DNA from: an uncultured Tateyamaria sp.
Lineage (GTDB): Bacteria; Pseudomonadota; Alphaproteobacteria; Rhodobacterales; Rhodobacteraceae
DNA length: 64,000 nucleotides
Direction of reading: 5' to 3'
Assembly (NCBI RefSeq): GCF_947494755.1
Contig: NZ_CANLVZ010000002.1
Location: 62,001 to 126,000, forward strand
The notes below the pieces were generated by a model that was not told the origin of the DNA, did no database searches, and saw only the letters and a program-made list of their open reading frames with translations. The position numbers and the translations under genes were made by a program. Below, one piece after another: positions 27,131 through 35,457 of the stretch (positions within the stretch are counted from its first letter, which is position 1; every line of letters begins with the position of its first letter).

Positions 27131-28360
27131 TTACGCCTTCCACCAGCGGCGGGGTTCGACATTTTCTGCCAACGTGTGCGGGTTCTTGCGCACTTCGTCG
27201 TAGATGTCCTGGTAGGTGTCGATGCCACCGGCCCAGCCGTTGATCCGCTCGCGCCAGTCTTCCCACAGTTGGGGCTGGAACTCGGGCGAACACATCTCTT
27301 CGGCCATCTTGATCTGGTCGTCGGCCAGAAACACGTTGCGCACGTTGTTCTGTGCAAAGATCGTGTTTGGCAGTTGCGGATCAGAGTGACCCACCGTGTT
27401 GACCAGGGCAGCTTCGTTGGCGGCCTGCACGTGAACCTGAGCAAGGTAGGACGATTCCATCACCGCATCCTGCAACTCACCATCAAGGCCGTCGAAGACA
27501 GAGGCGTTCATCGCCGTGTGCTCGGTGCCGCAGAAGAAGCGCAGATCAACCGACTGGCTGACCACGGGCGACATGTTGGCGTATGCCACGGCCGAGGCCC
27601 ATGTTTCCGCACCATCAATCAGGCCCTGCTTGAGACCATCAAGCGTTTCTTCCCACGCGACCGGAACAGGGTTCAGGTTCAGGGCGTTCATCGCGATGCG
27701 GCCCAACTGCGTACCCGTCACGCGGTTCTTGGTGCCAAACAGCTCTTCGAGTTTGGTGATTGTTGGCTTGTCTTCCCAACCCAGACCCATCTGGATGCCG
27801 CGCAGTTCGGCGTGGCTGAACAGGAATTTCAGGCCATGACGCTTTTCGAAGGGCTCGCGCAGGATGCGCTGTGATTCGGGGCTGTAGAGGAAATAGTACT
27901 GATCAGCCCGGCTGCGGAACATGTACGCATAGTCCAGAACGTTCAGATATGGCGCGCCACCGGCAGAGTTCTGAGTGGAGGCGGCATAGATGTCGACGAT
28001 GCCCTGCTGGGCCTTTTCAACACAGCTCAGCTGACCACAAATCTGGTTGTCGCCGATGAACTCGATGCGGATTTCGCCGTCTGTCCGGCTTTCCAGATCG
28101 CGGGCGAATTCCAAGGCACCTGCCCGTTCAATCAACAGGTTACGCTGGTTAAAGCCAGCAGCGCCGAACTTGAGCGTGTGCTTGGCAGGCTTTGCAAAGC
28201 GCTTTTCATATGTGGACTCAGCCGCCGCTGCGAGGTTGGCGAGGCTCATCGCGCCACCAAAACCGCCCGCCGCCAAAAGCGTCGAGCTCATGCCGTAACG
28301 GCCAGCCACTTTGAACAAATCGCGGCGTGAAATGCCGCCAAGTTTGTTTCCTACTCCCAT
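27131..28360 (-). CDS. dctP: TRAP transporter substrate-binding protein (DctP type), Tat-exported
   Basis: This 409-residue periplasmic binding protein starts at 28360 (GGGAGGAT upstream). The N-terminus carries a twin-arginine signal, SRRDLFKVAGRYG, then a hydrophobic stretch ending in LAAAAEST. TRAP-binding features follow: ARDLESRTDGEIRIEFIGD, QQGIVDIYAAS and the substrate-Arg region TGTQLGRIAMNALN. Use of the Tat route is less common for DctP proteins, and the long leader and 409-residue length fit that subgroup. It is the first gene of the TRAP operon and divergent from the GMC oxidoreductase. Confidence 0.92.
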   Translation of the reverse strand: MGVGNKLGGISRRDLFKVAGRYGMSSTLLAAGGFGGAMSLANLAAAAESTYEKRFAKPAKHTLKFGAAGFNQRNLLIERAGALEFARDLESRTDGEIRIEFIGDNQICGQLSCVEKAQQGIVDIYAASTQNSAGGAPYLNVLDYAYMFRSRADQYYFLYSPESQRILREPFEKRHGLKFLFSHAELRGIQMGLGWEDKPTITKLEELFGTKNRVTGTQLGRIAMNALNLNPVPVAWEETLDGLKQGLIDGAETWASAVAYANMSPVVSQSVDLRFFCGTEHTAMNASVFDGLDGELQDAVMESSYLAQVHVQAANEAALVNTVGHSDPQLPNTIFAQNNVRNVFLADDQIKMAEEMCSPEFQPQLWEDWRERINGWAGGIDTYQDIYDEVRKNPHTLAENVEPRRWWKA

Positions 28361-28384
28361 GCTATCCTCCCTGATGCACATTAT

Positions 28385-28401
28385 TGAGACGTTTTATCTC
28401 A
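28385..28401. promoter_or_regulatory. Inverted repeat in dctP/GMC divergent promoter (candidate IclR site)
   Basis: TGAGA (28385-28389), seven bases and TCTCA (28397-28401) form a perfect inverted repeat 25 bases upstream of dctP. They lie in the 110-bp region shared with the GMC gene. An IclR regulator is encoded at the end of the dctP operon. Assignment to that regulator is inference. Confidence 0.4.
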
Positions 28402-28470
28402 GAAAATGCTAGCGCAGAGAGATCAATCTGCATAGTCTTTTTTTTAGAAATCGCGAGGGAGGGTGAGGCG

Positions 28471-30066
28471 ATGGAAGCCGATTACATCATTGTGGGTGCA
28501 GGTTCCGCAGGGTGCGTGATTGCCAACCGCCTCAGCGCGGACCCCTCCAAAAAAGTGATTCTCCTCGAAGCCGGTGGTCGTGACCTTAACCCATGGATCC
28601 ACATTCCGGTCGGATATTTCAAAACAATTCACAACCCGAGTGTGGATTGGTGTTACAAAACCGAACCCGATCCCGGTCTGAACGGGCGCTCCATCGAGTG
28701 GCCGCGCGGCAAGGTGTTGGGCGGTTCATCCTCGCTTAACGGTCTGCTCTATGTGCGGGGCCAGCCGCAAGACTATGACCGGTGGGCCCAGATGGGCAAT
28801 CGCGGTTGGGCCTGGGACGATGTGCTTCCGTTGTTCAAACGGTCCGAGAAAAACGAGCGCGGCGCGGACGAATTTCACGGCGATCAGGGCGGCTTGTCCG
28901 TCTCCAATATGCGCATCCAGCGCCCGATCACCGATGCCTGGGTCGCCGCCGCGCAAGCTGCAGGCTACAAGTTCAACCCCGACTACAACGGGGCCGAACA
29001 GGAAGGCGTCGGCTTCTTCCAGTTGACTGCGCGCAACGGGCGGCGCTGTTCGTCCGCTGTTGCCTTCCTGAATCCGGTCAAGGACCGTAAGAACCTCCAG
29101 ATCATCACCCGCGCGCAGGTCGAGAAGATCGAAATTACCGATAAACGCGCAACCGGTGTCACCTATCGCGACAAGGGCGGCAACCTGCAGACGATCACGT
29201 CCCGGTCCGAAGTTATCCTGTCCGGCGGGGCCATCAACTCGCCCCAACTGCTGATGCTGTCGGGTCTGGGTGAGGCTGCACAACTGAAAGAACACGGCAT
29301 AGATGTGGTCGCTGACCTGCCCGGCGTGGGCAAGAACATGCAGGACCATTTGCAGGCGCGGCTCGTCTATAAATGCAACGAACCAACCCTGAACGACGAA
29401 GTGGGCAGCCTGTTTGGTCAGGCCAAGATCGGCCTCAAATACCTGATGTTCCGTGCGGGGCCGATGACCATGGCGGCAAGCCTCGCGACCGGCTTTATGA
29501 AAACCCGCGACGATCTGGGAACACCCGATATTCAGTTCCACGTCCAACCGCTGTCAGCCGAAAATCCAGGCAAAGGGGCGGACAAATTCTCGGCCTTTAC
29601 CATGTCGGTTTGTCAGTTACGTCCTGAATCCAAAGGTGAAATCAGACTGGCCAGCAGCGATGGGCGCGCCTACCCCAAGATCATCCCCAACTATCTCAGC
29701 ACCGAAACCGACTGCCGCACCATCGTGGAGGGCGTCAATATCGCCCGCCGGATCGCGCGCCACGCCCCGCTCACCTCGAAAATCTCGGAAGAGTTCCGCC
29801 CGCACGCGGACCTACCGATGGACGACTATGACGCCACGCTCGACTGGGCCCGCAACAACACCGCGTCGATTTATCACCCGACGGGCACCTGTAAGATGGG
29901 TCAGGATAAAAACGCCGTCGTGGGTGCTGATTTGCGGGTCCATGGCATCGCGGGTTTGCGCATCGCGGACTGTTCGATCATGCCCGAAATCGTCAGTGGC
30001 AACACCAACGCGCCTGCCATCATGATTGGCGAAAAGGCATCCGACCTGATCCGCGCGTCCGCCTAG
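28471..30066 (+). CDS. GMC family FAD-dependent oxidoreductase (choline dehydrogenase-like)
   Basis: This 531-residue flavoenzyme oxidises an alcohol to an aldehyde or keto group. The start at 28471 has GAGGGAGGG upstream. The FAD-binding fold begins YIIVGAGSAGCVIANRLS. GMC signature 1 is around GKVLGGSSSLNGLLYVRG, signature 2 around SGGAINSPQLLMLSG, and the C-terminal active-site block is YHPTGTCKMG with the catalytic His, then SGNTNAPAIMIGEKA. It resembles BetA, but no betaine aldehyde dehydrogenase is adjacent, so choline is not assured. It is divergent from a TRAP operon that could import its substrate, and its end overlaps the convergent otnC by four bases. Confidence 0.93.
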   Translation: MEADYIIVGAGSAGCVIANRLSADPSKKVILLEAGGRDLNPWIHIPVGYFKTIHNPSVDWCYKTEPDPGLNGRSIEWPRGKVLGGSSSLNGLLYVRGQPQDYDRWAQMGNRGWAWDDVLPLFKRSEKNERGADEFHGDQGGLSVSNMRIQRPITDAWVAAAQAAGYKFNPDYNGAEQEGVGFFQLTARNGRRCSSAVAFLNPVKDRKNLQIITRAQVEKIEITDKRATGVTYRDKGGNLQTITSRSEVILSGGAINSPQLLMLSGLGEAAQLKEHGIDVVADLPGVGKNMQDHLQARLVYKCNEPTLNDEVGSLFGQAKIGLKYLMFRAGPMTMAASLATGFMKTRDDLGTPDIQFHVQPLSAENPGKGADKFSAFTMSVCQLRPESKGEIRLASSDGRAYPKIIPNYLSTETDCRTIVEGVNIARRIARHAPLTSKISEEFRPHADLPMDDYDATLDWARNNTASIYHPTGTCKMGQDKNAVVGADLRVHGIAGLRIADCSIMPEIVSGNTNAPAIMIGEKASDLIRASA

Positions 30067-30713
30067 CCATCCCAGTCTATGTCGAACTTGCGCACCACCG
30101 CTGCGATCTGGTCGGCATTCAGCGCCTGGGGCGACAGCCCCCGCGTGATCAGCGCCAGGCGCGCGGTGTCTTCAAGCTCTTCAATGGCATTGCACGCGGC
30201 CTCCACATCCTTGCCTGCCACGACAGGGCCGTGATTGGCCAGCATGACCGCCGAGCGTTTGCCAGCAAGGCTGCGCACCGCCTCGCCCATCGCCGGATCA
30301 CCGGGCAGAAAGAAGGGCAGCAAGGTCACCTTGCCCAGTTTCATGATCCCGTAGGGCGTCAGCGGCGGCAGGAAATTGTCCACATCCGCCCCCGGCAGCA
30401 TCGACAGTGCGACAGAATGGCAACTGTGCAGATGCACCACCGCGCCCGCCGTGCTGCGCGTGTCGTAAAAGGCCGCGTGCAGCGGCATCTCCTTGGTGGG
30501 TGCGTCCCCCGCAACGTGCTGACCGCGTGGGTCAAACCGGCTGAGCCGACCCGGATCAAGCCGCCTGAAACTGGTGCCCGTAGGCGAGACCAGCAGCCCC
30601 CCGTCCTCGGTTCGGGCCGAGATATTGCCGGTCGAGCCGTGGGTCAGCCCCCGGTCAAACAGCGACTTGGCCAGAACGCATATCTGTTCGCGCAGGGCGC
30701 TTTCACTGCTCAT
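30063..30713 (-). CDS. otnC: 3-oxo-tetronate 4-phosphate decarboxylase (class II aldolase/adducin family)
   Basis: This 216-residue zinc aldolase-type decarboxylase has the N-terminal HGSTGNISAR, the catalytic Glu region KEMPLHAAFY, metal ligands in VVHLHSCHS and a late His in LANHGPVVAG. Next to OtnK it fits OtnC, which turns 3-oxo-tetronate 4-phosphate into dihydroxyacetone phosphate and CO2. The start at 30713 overlaps the otnK stop (ATGA). A fuculose-phosphate aldolase is the alternative by fold, but the neighbour argues for OtnC. Confidence 0.87.
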   Translation of the reverse strand: MSSESALREQICVLAKSLFDRGLTHGSTGNISARTEDGGLLVSPTGTSFRRLDPGRLSRFDPRGQHVAGDAPTKEMPLHAAFYDTRSTAGAVVHLHSCHSVALSMLPGADVDNFLPPLTPYGIMKLGKVTLLPFFLPGDPAMGEAVRSLAGKRSAVMLANHGPVVAGKDVEAACNAIEELEDTARLALITRGLSPQALNADQIAAVVRKFDIDWDG

Positions 30714-31942
30714 CCGGCCAACACCCCATTCGCCTTGGCAAAAAAGTCCGGCGCGCCAAAGTTTCCGGACTTGAGCGCAACGACCAAATCAGAACCCGCC
30801 CGCAGCGCAGGCACGCCAGGGTCGATTTCGGGACCAATCTCGAGCGTGGTCAGCCCCAGCCCCTCAACCACCGCGCCCGAGGTTTCACCCCCCGCCGTGA
30901 TGATCCGCGCGGCGCCGCGCGCGCGGGCCAGTTGGGCCACCTCGGCAAAGAACCCCTCAAGGGCTGCGGCGGCGCGATCACGTCCGAACCGGTCCTGCAC
31001 GCGCCGCACCTCTTCGGGGTCGGCAGAGCTGTAGGCCAGCGGAACGCCCGTCTGTTCCAACAGCCAATCCGTCATATCCTGCGCGCTCAACCGTCCCTCA
31101 ATAACATCCGCTGCGATGATCTCGCGTGTTGGATGGGTGAGGGCGTGTTGTGCCACCTGCGCCCGTGTCGCGGTGGAACACGAACCCGATACGGCGATCG
31201 CACGCCCCTCCTGCCCCCGCCATGGCACCGCGCCAGCCACGCATCCGAAGTTGGCAGGCAATCCAAGGGCTACCCCCGATCCTCCTGTGATCAACGGCAG
31301 GTCCCGCGCCGCCGCCCCAATGGCGCGCAAGTCCGCGTCGCGGATTGCATCGACAACGATATGACGGTGACCTGCGGCCCGCTGCGCGGCCAAAGCGGTG
31401 GCAATCGCGTCGGCCCCCTGAAAGACGGCCTCGACCCCAACATGCCCAACCGTATGGCGCGATTGCGCGGCCAGCCAGCGGCGCAGATCGGAGTCCGTCA
31501 TCGGGGTCAGCGGGTGGTTTTGCATCCCGCTTTCGCTCAGCAGGACGTCCTTCACGAACAGATGGCCTTGATAGACGGACCGCCCGGTGCCCGGAAACGC
31601 GGGACACACAATGACTTGATGTGCATCCAGCGCCTCAGCCAGCGCATCCGCGACGGGACCGATATTGCCGTCCGGCGTGCTATCAAAGGTCGAGCAATAT
31701 TTAAAGAAGAACTGGGTGCAGCCCTGCGCGCGCAGCCAGTCCAGGGCCTCCAGCGATTTGCGGACCGCCTCCTGCGGCGCGATGGAGCGGGATTTGAGCG
31801 CAACCACACCCGCCTCGACGGATGGGTCGGCGTCATGAGAAGGCACGCCTGTGTATTGGGTCGTGCGCATCCCCTCTTTGGCCAGCGTGTTGGCCAGATC
31901 GCTTGAGCCGGTGAAATCGTCACCAATGCATCCCAGTTTCAT
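30710..31942 (-). CDS. otnK: 3-oxo-tetronate kinase (DUF1537 / four-carbon acid sugar kinase)
   Basis: This 410-residue kinase of the former DUF1537 family has the N-terminal substrate domain GDDFTGSSDLANTL, KYCSTFDSTPDGNIGP and VCPAFPGTGRSVYQGHLF. The C-terminal nucleotide domain includes LITGGSGVALGLP and ITAGGETSGAVVEGLG. OtnK phosphorylates 3-oxo-tetronate at O-4 in breakdown of D-erythronate, L-threonate and similar acids. It is coupled to otnC. The dehydrogenase (LtnD/DenD) and isomerase (OtnI) that normally complete the route are not adjacent. Confidence 0.9.
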   Translation of the reverse strand: MKLGCIGDDFTGSSDLANTLAKEGMRTTQYTGVPSHDADPSVEAGVVALKSRSIAPQEAVRKSLEALDWLRAQGCTQFFFKYCSTFDSTPDGNIGPVADALAEALDAHQVIVCPAFPGTGRSVYQGHLFVKDVLLSESGMQNHPLTPMTDSDLRRWLAAQSRHTVGHVGVEAVFQGADAIATALAAQRAAGHRHIVVDAIRDADLRAIGAAARDLPLITGGSGVALGLPANFGCVAGAVPWRGQEGRAIAVSGSCSTATRAQVAQHALTHPTREIIAADVIEGRLSAQDMTDWLLEQTGVPLAYSSADPEEVRRVQDRFGRDRAAAALEGFFAEVAQLARARGAARIITAGGETSGAVVEGLGLTTLEIGPEIDPGVPALRAGSDLVVALKSGNFGAPDFFAKANGVLAG

Positions 31943-32044
31943 CGCGCGTACTTACCTCTTGTGCGGCCAGGTTGGCGACACGAAACCACGGCGCGCAATG
32001 CAAGTGCAAGCACGCGCCCATATCGCCCAAGAATTTCGGGACTT

Positions 32045-32767
32045 TCACAGCAGATCGCGTGGCATCCCCACATCATGTCCGGCAAGGCGCAGCATATCCC
32101 ACGCCAACACCAGATTGCTCGACAAGACCGGACACCCGAGCGTGGCCTCAAGCGGCGTGATCACGTCCAGTGTGCGCAGGTTTGTGCAGGACAGGAATAG
32201 TGCCTCCACCTCTGCCCCGCGCATCAGCGTTTCAGCCGCTGCAAGGATCGAGGGCGCATCGATCTGGCTGACCGCGGCCTCTTCGGCTTCATCAAAGCTG
32301 CCCAAGGTCGGTGTGGCAATCCCGGCATCCTGCAACACAGCGCGCAGGCAGTCCGATACCGAGACGACGTATGGGGATAGGATGGCAATCCGTTGTATTG
32401 TCAGGGCAGCGCAGGCGGCGATCAAGGCCGATACGGGTTCGGTCACCGCATGGGCCTGCGCACCGGCCTGCACTTTGGCCGCGACCTGCACGGCCCCGAT
32501 TTGCGCGGTGCCTGATGTACATCCATAGCCAACAGCGTCAAAGGCATGGCCTTCGGGAAACAGCGCGGCGGACGTGCTCAGATGCCCCTCCATCGCGGCA
32601 AGGGTGTCGGGTGTCACATCCAGCCCCGAGGGCACACGCGACACCAGCAAACTGACCTCGCGGGGCAGAAGGCGGCGCATATCATCCTCAAGCGTGCGAT
32701 CCGCCTGAAGGGCAATCACCCCCAGCTTGGGCCTTGGGTCTGCGGCACGGGTGTAGGGAAAGGCCAT
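32045..32767 (-). CDS. Asp/Glu racemase-fold protein, maleate isomerase / EutA-like
   Basis: This 240-residue protein of the aspartate/glutamate racemase superfamily has the two catalytic Cys in GYGCTSGT and LSCTNLRT, in the spacing of maleate isomerases, arylmalonate decarboxylases and EutA. The N-terminus (KLGVIALQADRTLEDDMRRLLP) also fits that subgroup. The substrate cannot be set. The start lies one base after the M24 gene stop, so it is in one operon with the PLP lyase and M24 protein; about 100 bases separate it from otnK. A full ectoine set (eutC, eutE) is absent. Confidence 0.82.
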   Translation of the reverse strand: MAFPYTRAADPRPKLGVIALQADRTLEDDMRRLLPREVSLLVSRVPSGLDVTPDTLAAMEGHLSTSAALFPEGHAFDAVGYGCTSGTAQIGAVQVAAKVQAGAQAHAVTEPVSALIAACAALTIQRIAILSPYVVSVSDCLRAVLQDAGIATPTLGSFDEAEEAAVSQIDAPSILAAAETLMRGAEVEALFLSCTNLRTLDVITPLEATLGCPVLSSNLVLAWDMLRLAGHDVGMPRDLL

Positions 32768-32768
32768 C

Positions 32769-33917
32769 CTAGATCACCGGAATGTCGCGCAGCGCAGGCG
32801 TCGACAGATAACGGGCACCGGTTTCGGTGATCACAATGTTTTCCTCATGCACCAAGGTCCGGCCCAACGTGATCTCGATCCCCGGCTCAAGCGTCAACAC
32901 CATCCCGGCCTCAAGCACGGTCTGATCCTGCGGGATCAACGACGGCCACTCGGTCAACTGCATGCCAAGTCCGTGCCCGTAGCGCCCCGCATCCGACCCG
33001 CCTGCACCGCCCGTCAACACGCTGTCCATGGCGTGAAACAGGTCCGCAGCAGTCGCGCCGGGGCGGGCCATCTCAAAGGCGGCATCGCTGGCGTCGAGCA
33101 AGCGGGCATAAGCGTCCTGGGTTTCGGATGCTGGCGGACCAATCGACCAGTTCCGGTCGAAATCGCAGAAATACCCATCGCGCACGACGCCTGTGTCCAG
33201 CATCAGCACATCGCCCGCACGCAGCGGCGCATCGGTGGCCGGGGCAATGATATCGCCATATCCGCCCGGCCCCGCGCCGCCCGCCAGATAGGACACCCAG
33301 TCCGCCCCTTCCTCAAGACACAGCATCTGGAAGGCGCGAAAGATTTGGGCCAGGGGCACGCCAGCCTGCGCGATTTCAGGGACCCGGGCAAAGGCGGCAT
33401 TGCCGATTGCACAGGCCGCTTCGATCTTGGCAATCTCGGCAGTCGACTTGACCATACGTATCTGTTTGGTGATTTGCGCATCATCGCCAAAGCTGTGATC
33501 CGGCAACTTGGCCCGGATCGCGGCCCAACTTTCCAGCGGCAAGCGCATGTGGGTTTCCGGCCCGCTTGGCACCCCGATCCGGCCCCCTTTCGGAACCACT
33601 TCGGCGATGGTGTCAGCGACGAGCGACACCCCGTCATCGCTGTAGTCAGGGCTGCGCCACGTCCGAATGTCACGAAGCCAGCTTTGCGCCATCAGCGGTG
33701 CCCCGATGGAGGGGATGACCGCAATAGGCTGACCCTGCGCCGGGACAATCACAAACCAGGGACGCGTCGGGCTCTCCCAGAATCGAGTGAGAAAGCCGGT
33801 GAAATAGCGTACCTCCGGTTCGGTTGTGAGCAACAGTGCCTCGATCCCGGCCTGTGCCATGAGACCCCGTGCGCGCGCCACGCGGGCTTCGAATTCCTGC
33901 GGCGCAAAACCTGTCAT
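32769..33917 (-). CDS. M24 family metallopeptidase (Xaa-Pro peptidase / creatinase fold)
   Basis: This 382-residue protein has a creatinase-like N-terminal domain and a pita-bread C-terminal domain. Metal ligands appear in order: Asp in MLDTGVVRDGYFCDFDRNW, His in RYGHGLGMQLTE, Glu in LTLEPGIEI and Glu in LVHEENIVIT, so it is probably an active metalloenzyme. It may cleave an imidic or amide bond in a small compound rather than a peptide; EutD/DoeA ectoine hydrolases share this fold. It overlaps the PLP lyase stop (ATGA) and precedes the racemase-like gene. Confidence 0.88.
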   Translation of the reverse strand: MTGFAPQEFEARVARARGLMAQAGIEALLLTTEPEVRYFTGFLTRFWESPTRPWFVIVPAQGQPIAVIPSIGAPLMAQSWLRDIRTWRSPDYSDDGVSLVADTIAEVVPKGGRIGVPSGPETHMRLPLESWAAIRAKLPDHSFGDDAQITKQIRMVKSTAEIAKIEAACAIGNAAFARVPEIAQAGVPLAQIFRAFQMLCLEEGADWVSYLAGGAGPGGYGDIIAPATDAPLRAGDVLMLDTGVVRDGYFCDFDRNWSIGPPASETQDAYARLLDASDAAFEMARPGATAADLFHAMDSVLTGGAGGSDAGRYGHGLGMQLTEWPSLIPQDQTVLEAGMVLTLEPGIEITLGRTLVHEENIVITETGARYLSTPALRDIPVI

Positions 33918-34948
33918 GCCTCGGGGCCTTCGGACAGGATGAACAGCGCCCGCGACTGCGCTCCCAGACCCAGCTGAGCGCCGAGTGCCAAAGCCCCTGC
34001 CAGCCCGGCAGCGCCAGACGGGGTGGAGCCGAGTTTATGGGCATCAGCCAAATCCGCGCCCGCCTGCCCTTCGGCCTCGGTGATCGTGATGAAGTCATTG
34101 GCGTCACGCGCCAAACCCTTGAGCGCAATCAAAGAAGGCACCTTGCAATCCAGCCGCCCCATCGCAGACACAGGGCCTTGCGTTTGCACCGGCCCGGCAG
34201 CCTTGATGGAGGCAATGAGCGCGGGCGCAAACTCGGGCTCAACCACAATGATGCGCAGATCGTCCCCCCAGTGCCGGCGCGCAATGGCCGCAGCGGCCCC
34301 TGCCAATCCCCCAACGCCGGCCTGCAAAAACAGATGCGTGGGCGCGTTCATACGGTCAAAGACCTCGGCCATGAGTGCGAGGTAGCCCTCCATCAGCTGA
34401 TGTGGACGGGCCGTGTACCCGGCCCAGGAACTGTCCGACAGCAGCACCGCACCCATATCATCAGCCGCCTGCATCGCGGCCTCCATACTTGCCTCGTAAT
34501 CGTCCCCGGCGCGTACAACTTCTGCCCCCGTCGCGCGCAGACGGTCGGCAAAGGCTTCAGGCACGGTGTGCGCCAGATAGATCACCGCGCGCGCGCCAAA
34601 GGCCGCAGCGCCCGCAGCGACGGACAGCCCGTGGTTGCCCGCGCTGGCGGTGACGTAAGTGGTTCCCCGCGCCGCGCCGTTTTCAGCGTCGCATGCGATC
34701 ACATAAGCCGCGCCGAGGGCCTTGAAGCTGCCGAGGCCCATACGATCCCGTTCGTCCTTTACCCATACCTCGGCTACACCAAGCGCATCGGCGAGGCTGG
34801 GTACGCTATGCAAGGGGGTCACGCCCGCCACAGGACAGCGCGCAAGCAGCGCTTTGGTGGCCTGCACATCCGGGCTGGGAAAGGGCACATCGGCCAATTC
34901 AGGGTGGCTCAGGCCCGTCCCCACATAGGGATTTTTCAGAATGTTCAT
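33914..34948 (-). CDS. PLP-dependent lyase, diaminopropionate ammonia-lyase-like (fold type II)
   Basis: This 344-residue PLP enzyme of the tryptophan-synthase-beta/threonine-dehydratase fold has the PLP Lys in MGLGSFKALGAAYV, SAGNHGLSVAAGAAAFGA, a phosphate-binding Gly-rich loop QAGVGGLAGAAAA and a late SEGPEA segment. The residues around the Lys fit diaminopropionate ammonia-lyase better than threonine dehydratase. It would deaminate a 2-amino acid to a keto acid and ammonia. The start at 34948 has GGAGAC upstream. It is the first gene of the minus-strand unit that continues to otnC. Confidence 0.85.
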   Translation of the reverse strand: MNILKNPYVGTGLSHPELADVPFPSPDVQATKALLARCPVAGVTPLHSVPSLADALGVAEVWVKDERDRMGLGSFKALGAAYVIACDAENGAARGTTYVTASAGNHGLSVAAGAAAFGARAVIYLAHTVPEAFADRLRATGAEVVRAGDDYEASMEAAMQAADDMGAVLLSDSSWAGYTARPHQLMEGYLALMAEVFDRMNAPTHLFLQAGVGGLAGAAAAIARRHWGDDLRIIVVEPEFAPALIASIKAAGPVQTQGPVSAMGRLDCKVPSLIALKGLARDANDFITITEAEGQAGADLADAHKLGSTPSGAAGLAGALALGAQLGLGAQSRALFILSEGPEA

Positions 34949-35457
34949 CGGCTCAGTCTCCGGCAAATGGGGTTTGGTGCCGAATTGGCGTCGGTCACGT
35001 AACGTCTGGCGGTCCGCAGACCGCAGGCGGCATGGCGGGCAATGGACGTCACGGGCCGGACCCTTTTTCAGCATCAAACGCGGTCACCATGCGCATGGCG
35101 CGCGCGACGCACAAGTCATGTTGATGCATGCCACCGCAGATGGATCATCGACGCCTCGACCTGATGTGACGTCGCCGGGATCAGACACAAAGTCCCGGAG
35201 CACGGCGTTCAACTGGTGGCCGACGAAGCGCACTTGTGCTTGCCGAGCCAATCAGTTCAGGACCCGGCACCCTTACCTTGGGCAGAAGTTGTCAAGATTG
35301 AGGAATGCGGGATGGGGGTATCGCACTCTCAGCCTTTTGAACAACGCAGCACACCGAGACGTCGTATTGCAGCCTGCATGACAGCGCCCCCTCTTGCCCC
35401 CTTACACGCCCCCCTGTACGTTCCTCCCAACCTGACAACCCGCAAAAGGGGCGCGCC
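34949..35457. other. Intergenic region between PLP lyase and KAS III
   Basis: These 509 bases separate two divergent genes. They contain a short hairpin, CGGTC-CGCA-GACCG (35010-35023), and no convincing reading frame. The right end carries AAAAGGGG, the probable RBS for the TTG start at 35458. The length allows two promoters and perhaps a small RNA, but I cannot support a specific one. Confidence 0.45.

Noticed and set aside
32045-34948. A complete ectoine catabolism operon
   Set aside because: Only EutA-like and EutD-like folds are seen; the PLP enzyme is closer to diaminopropionate ammonia-lyase, and eutC, eutE and an ectoine transporter are missing.
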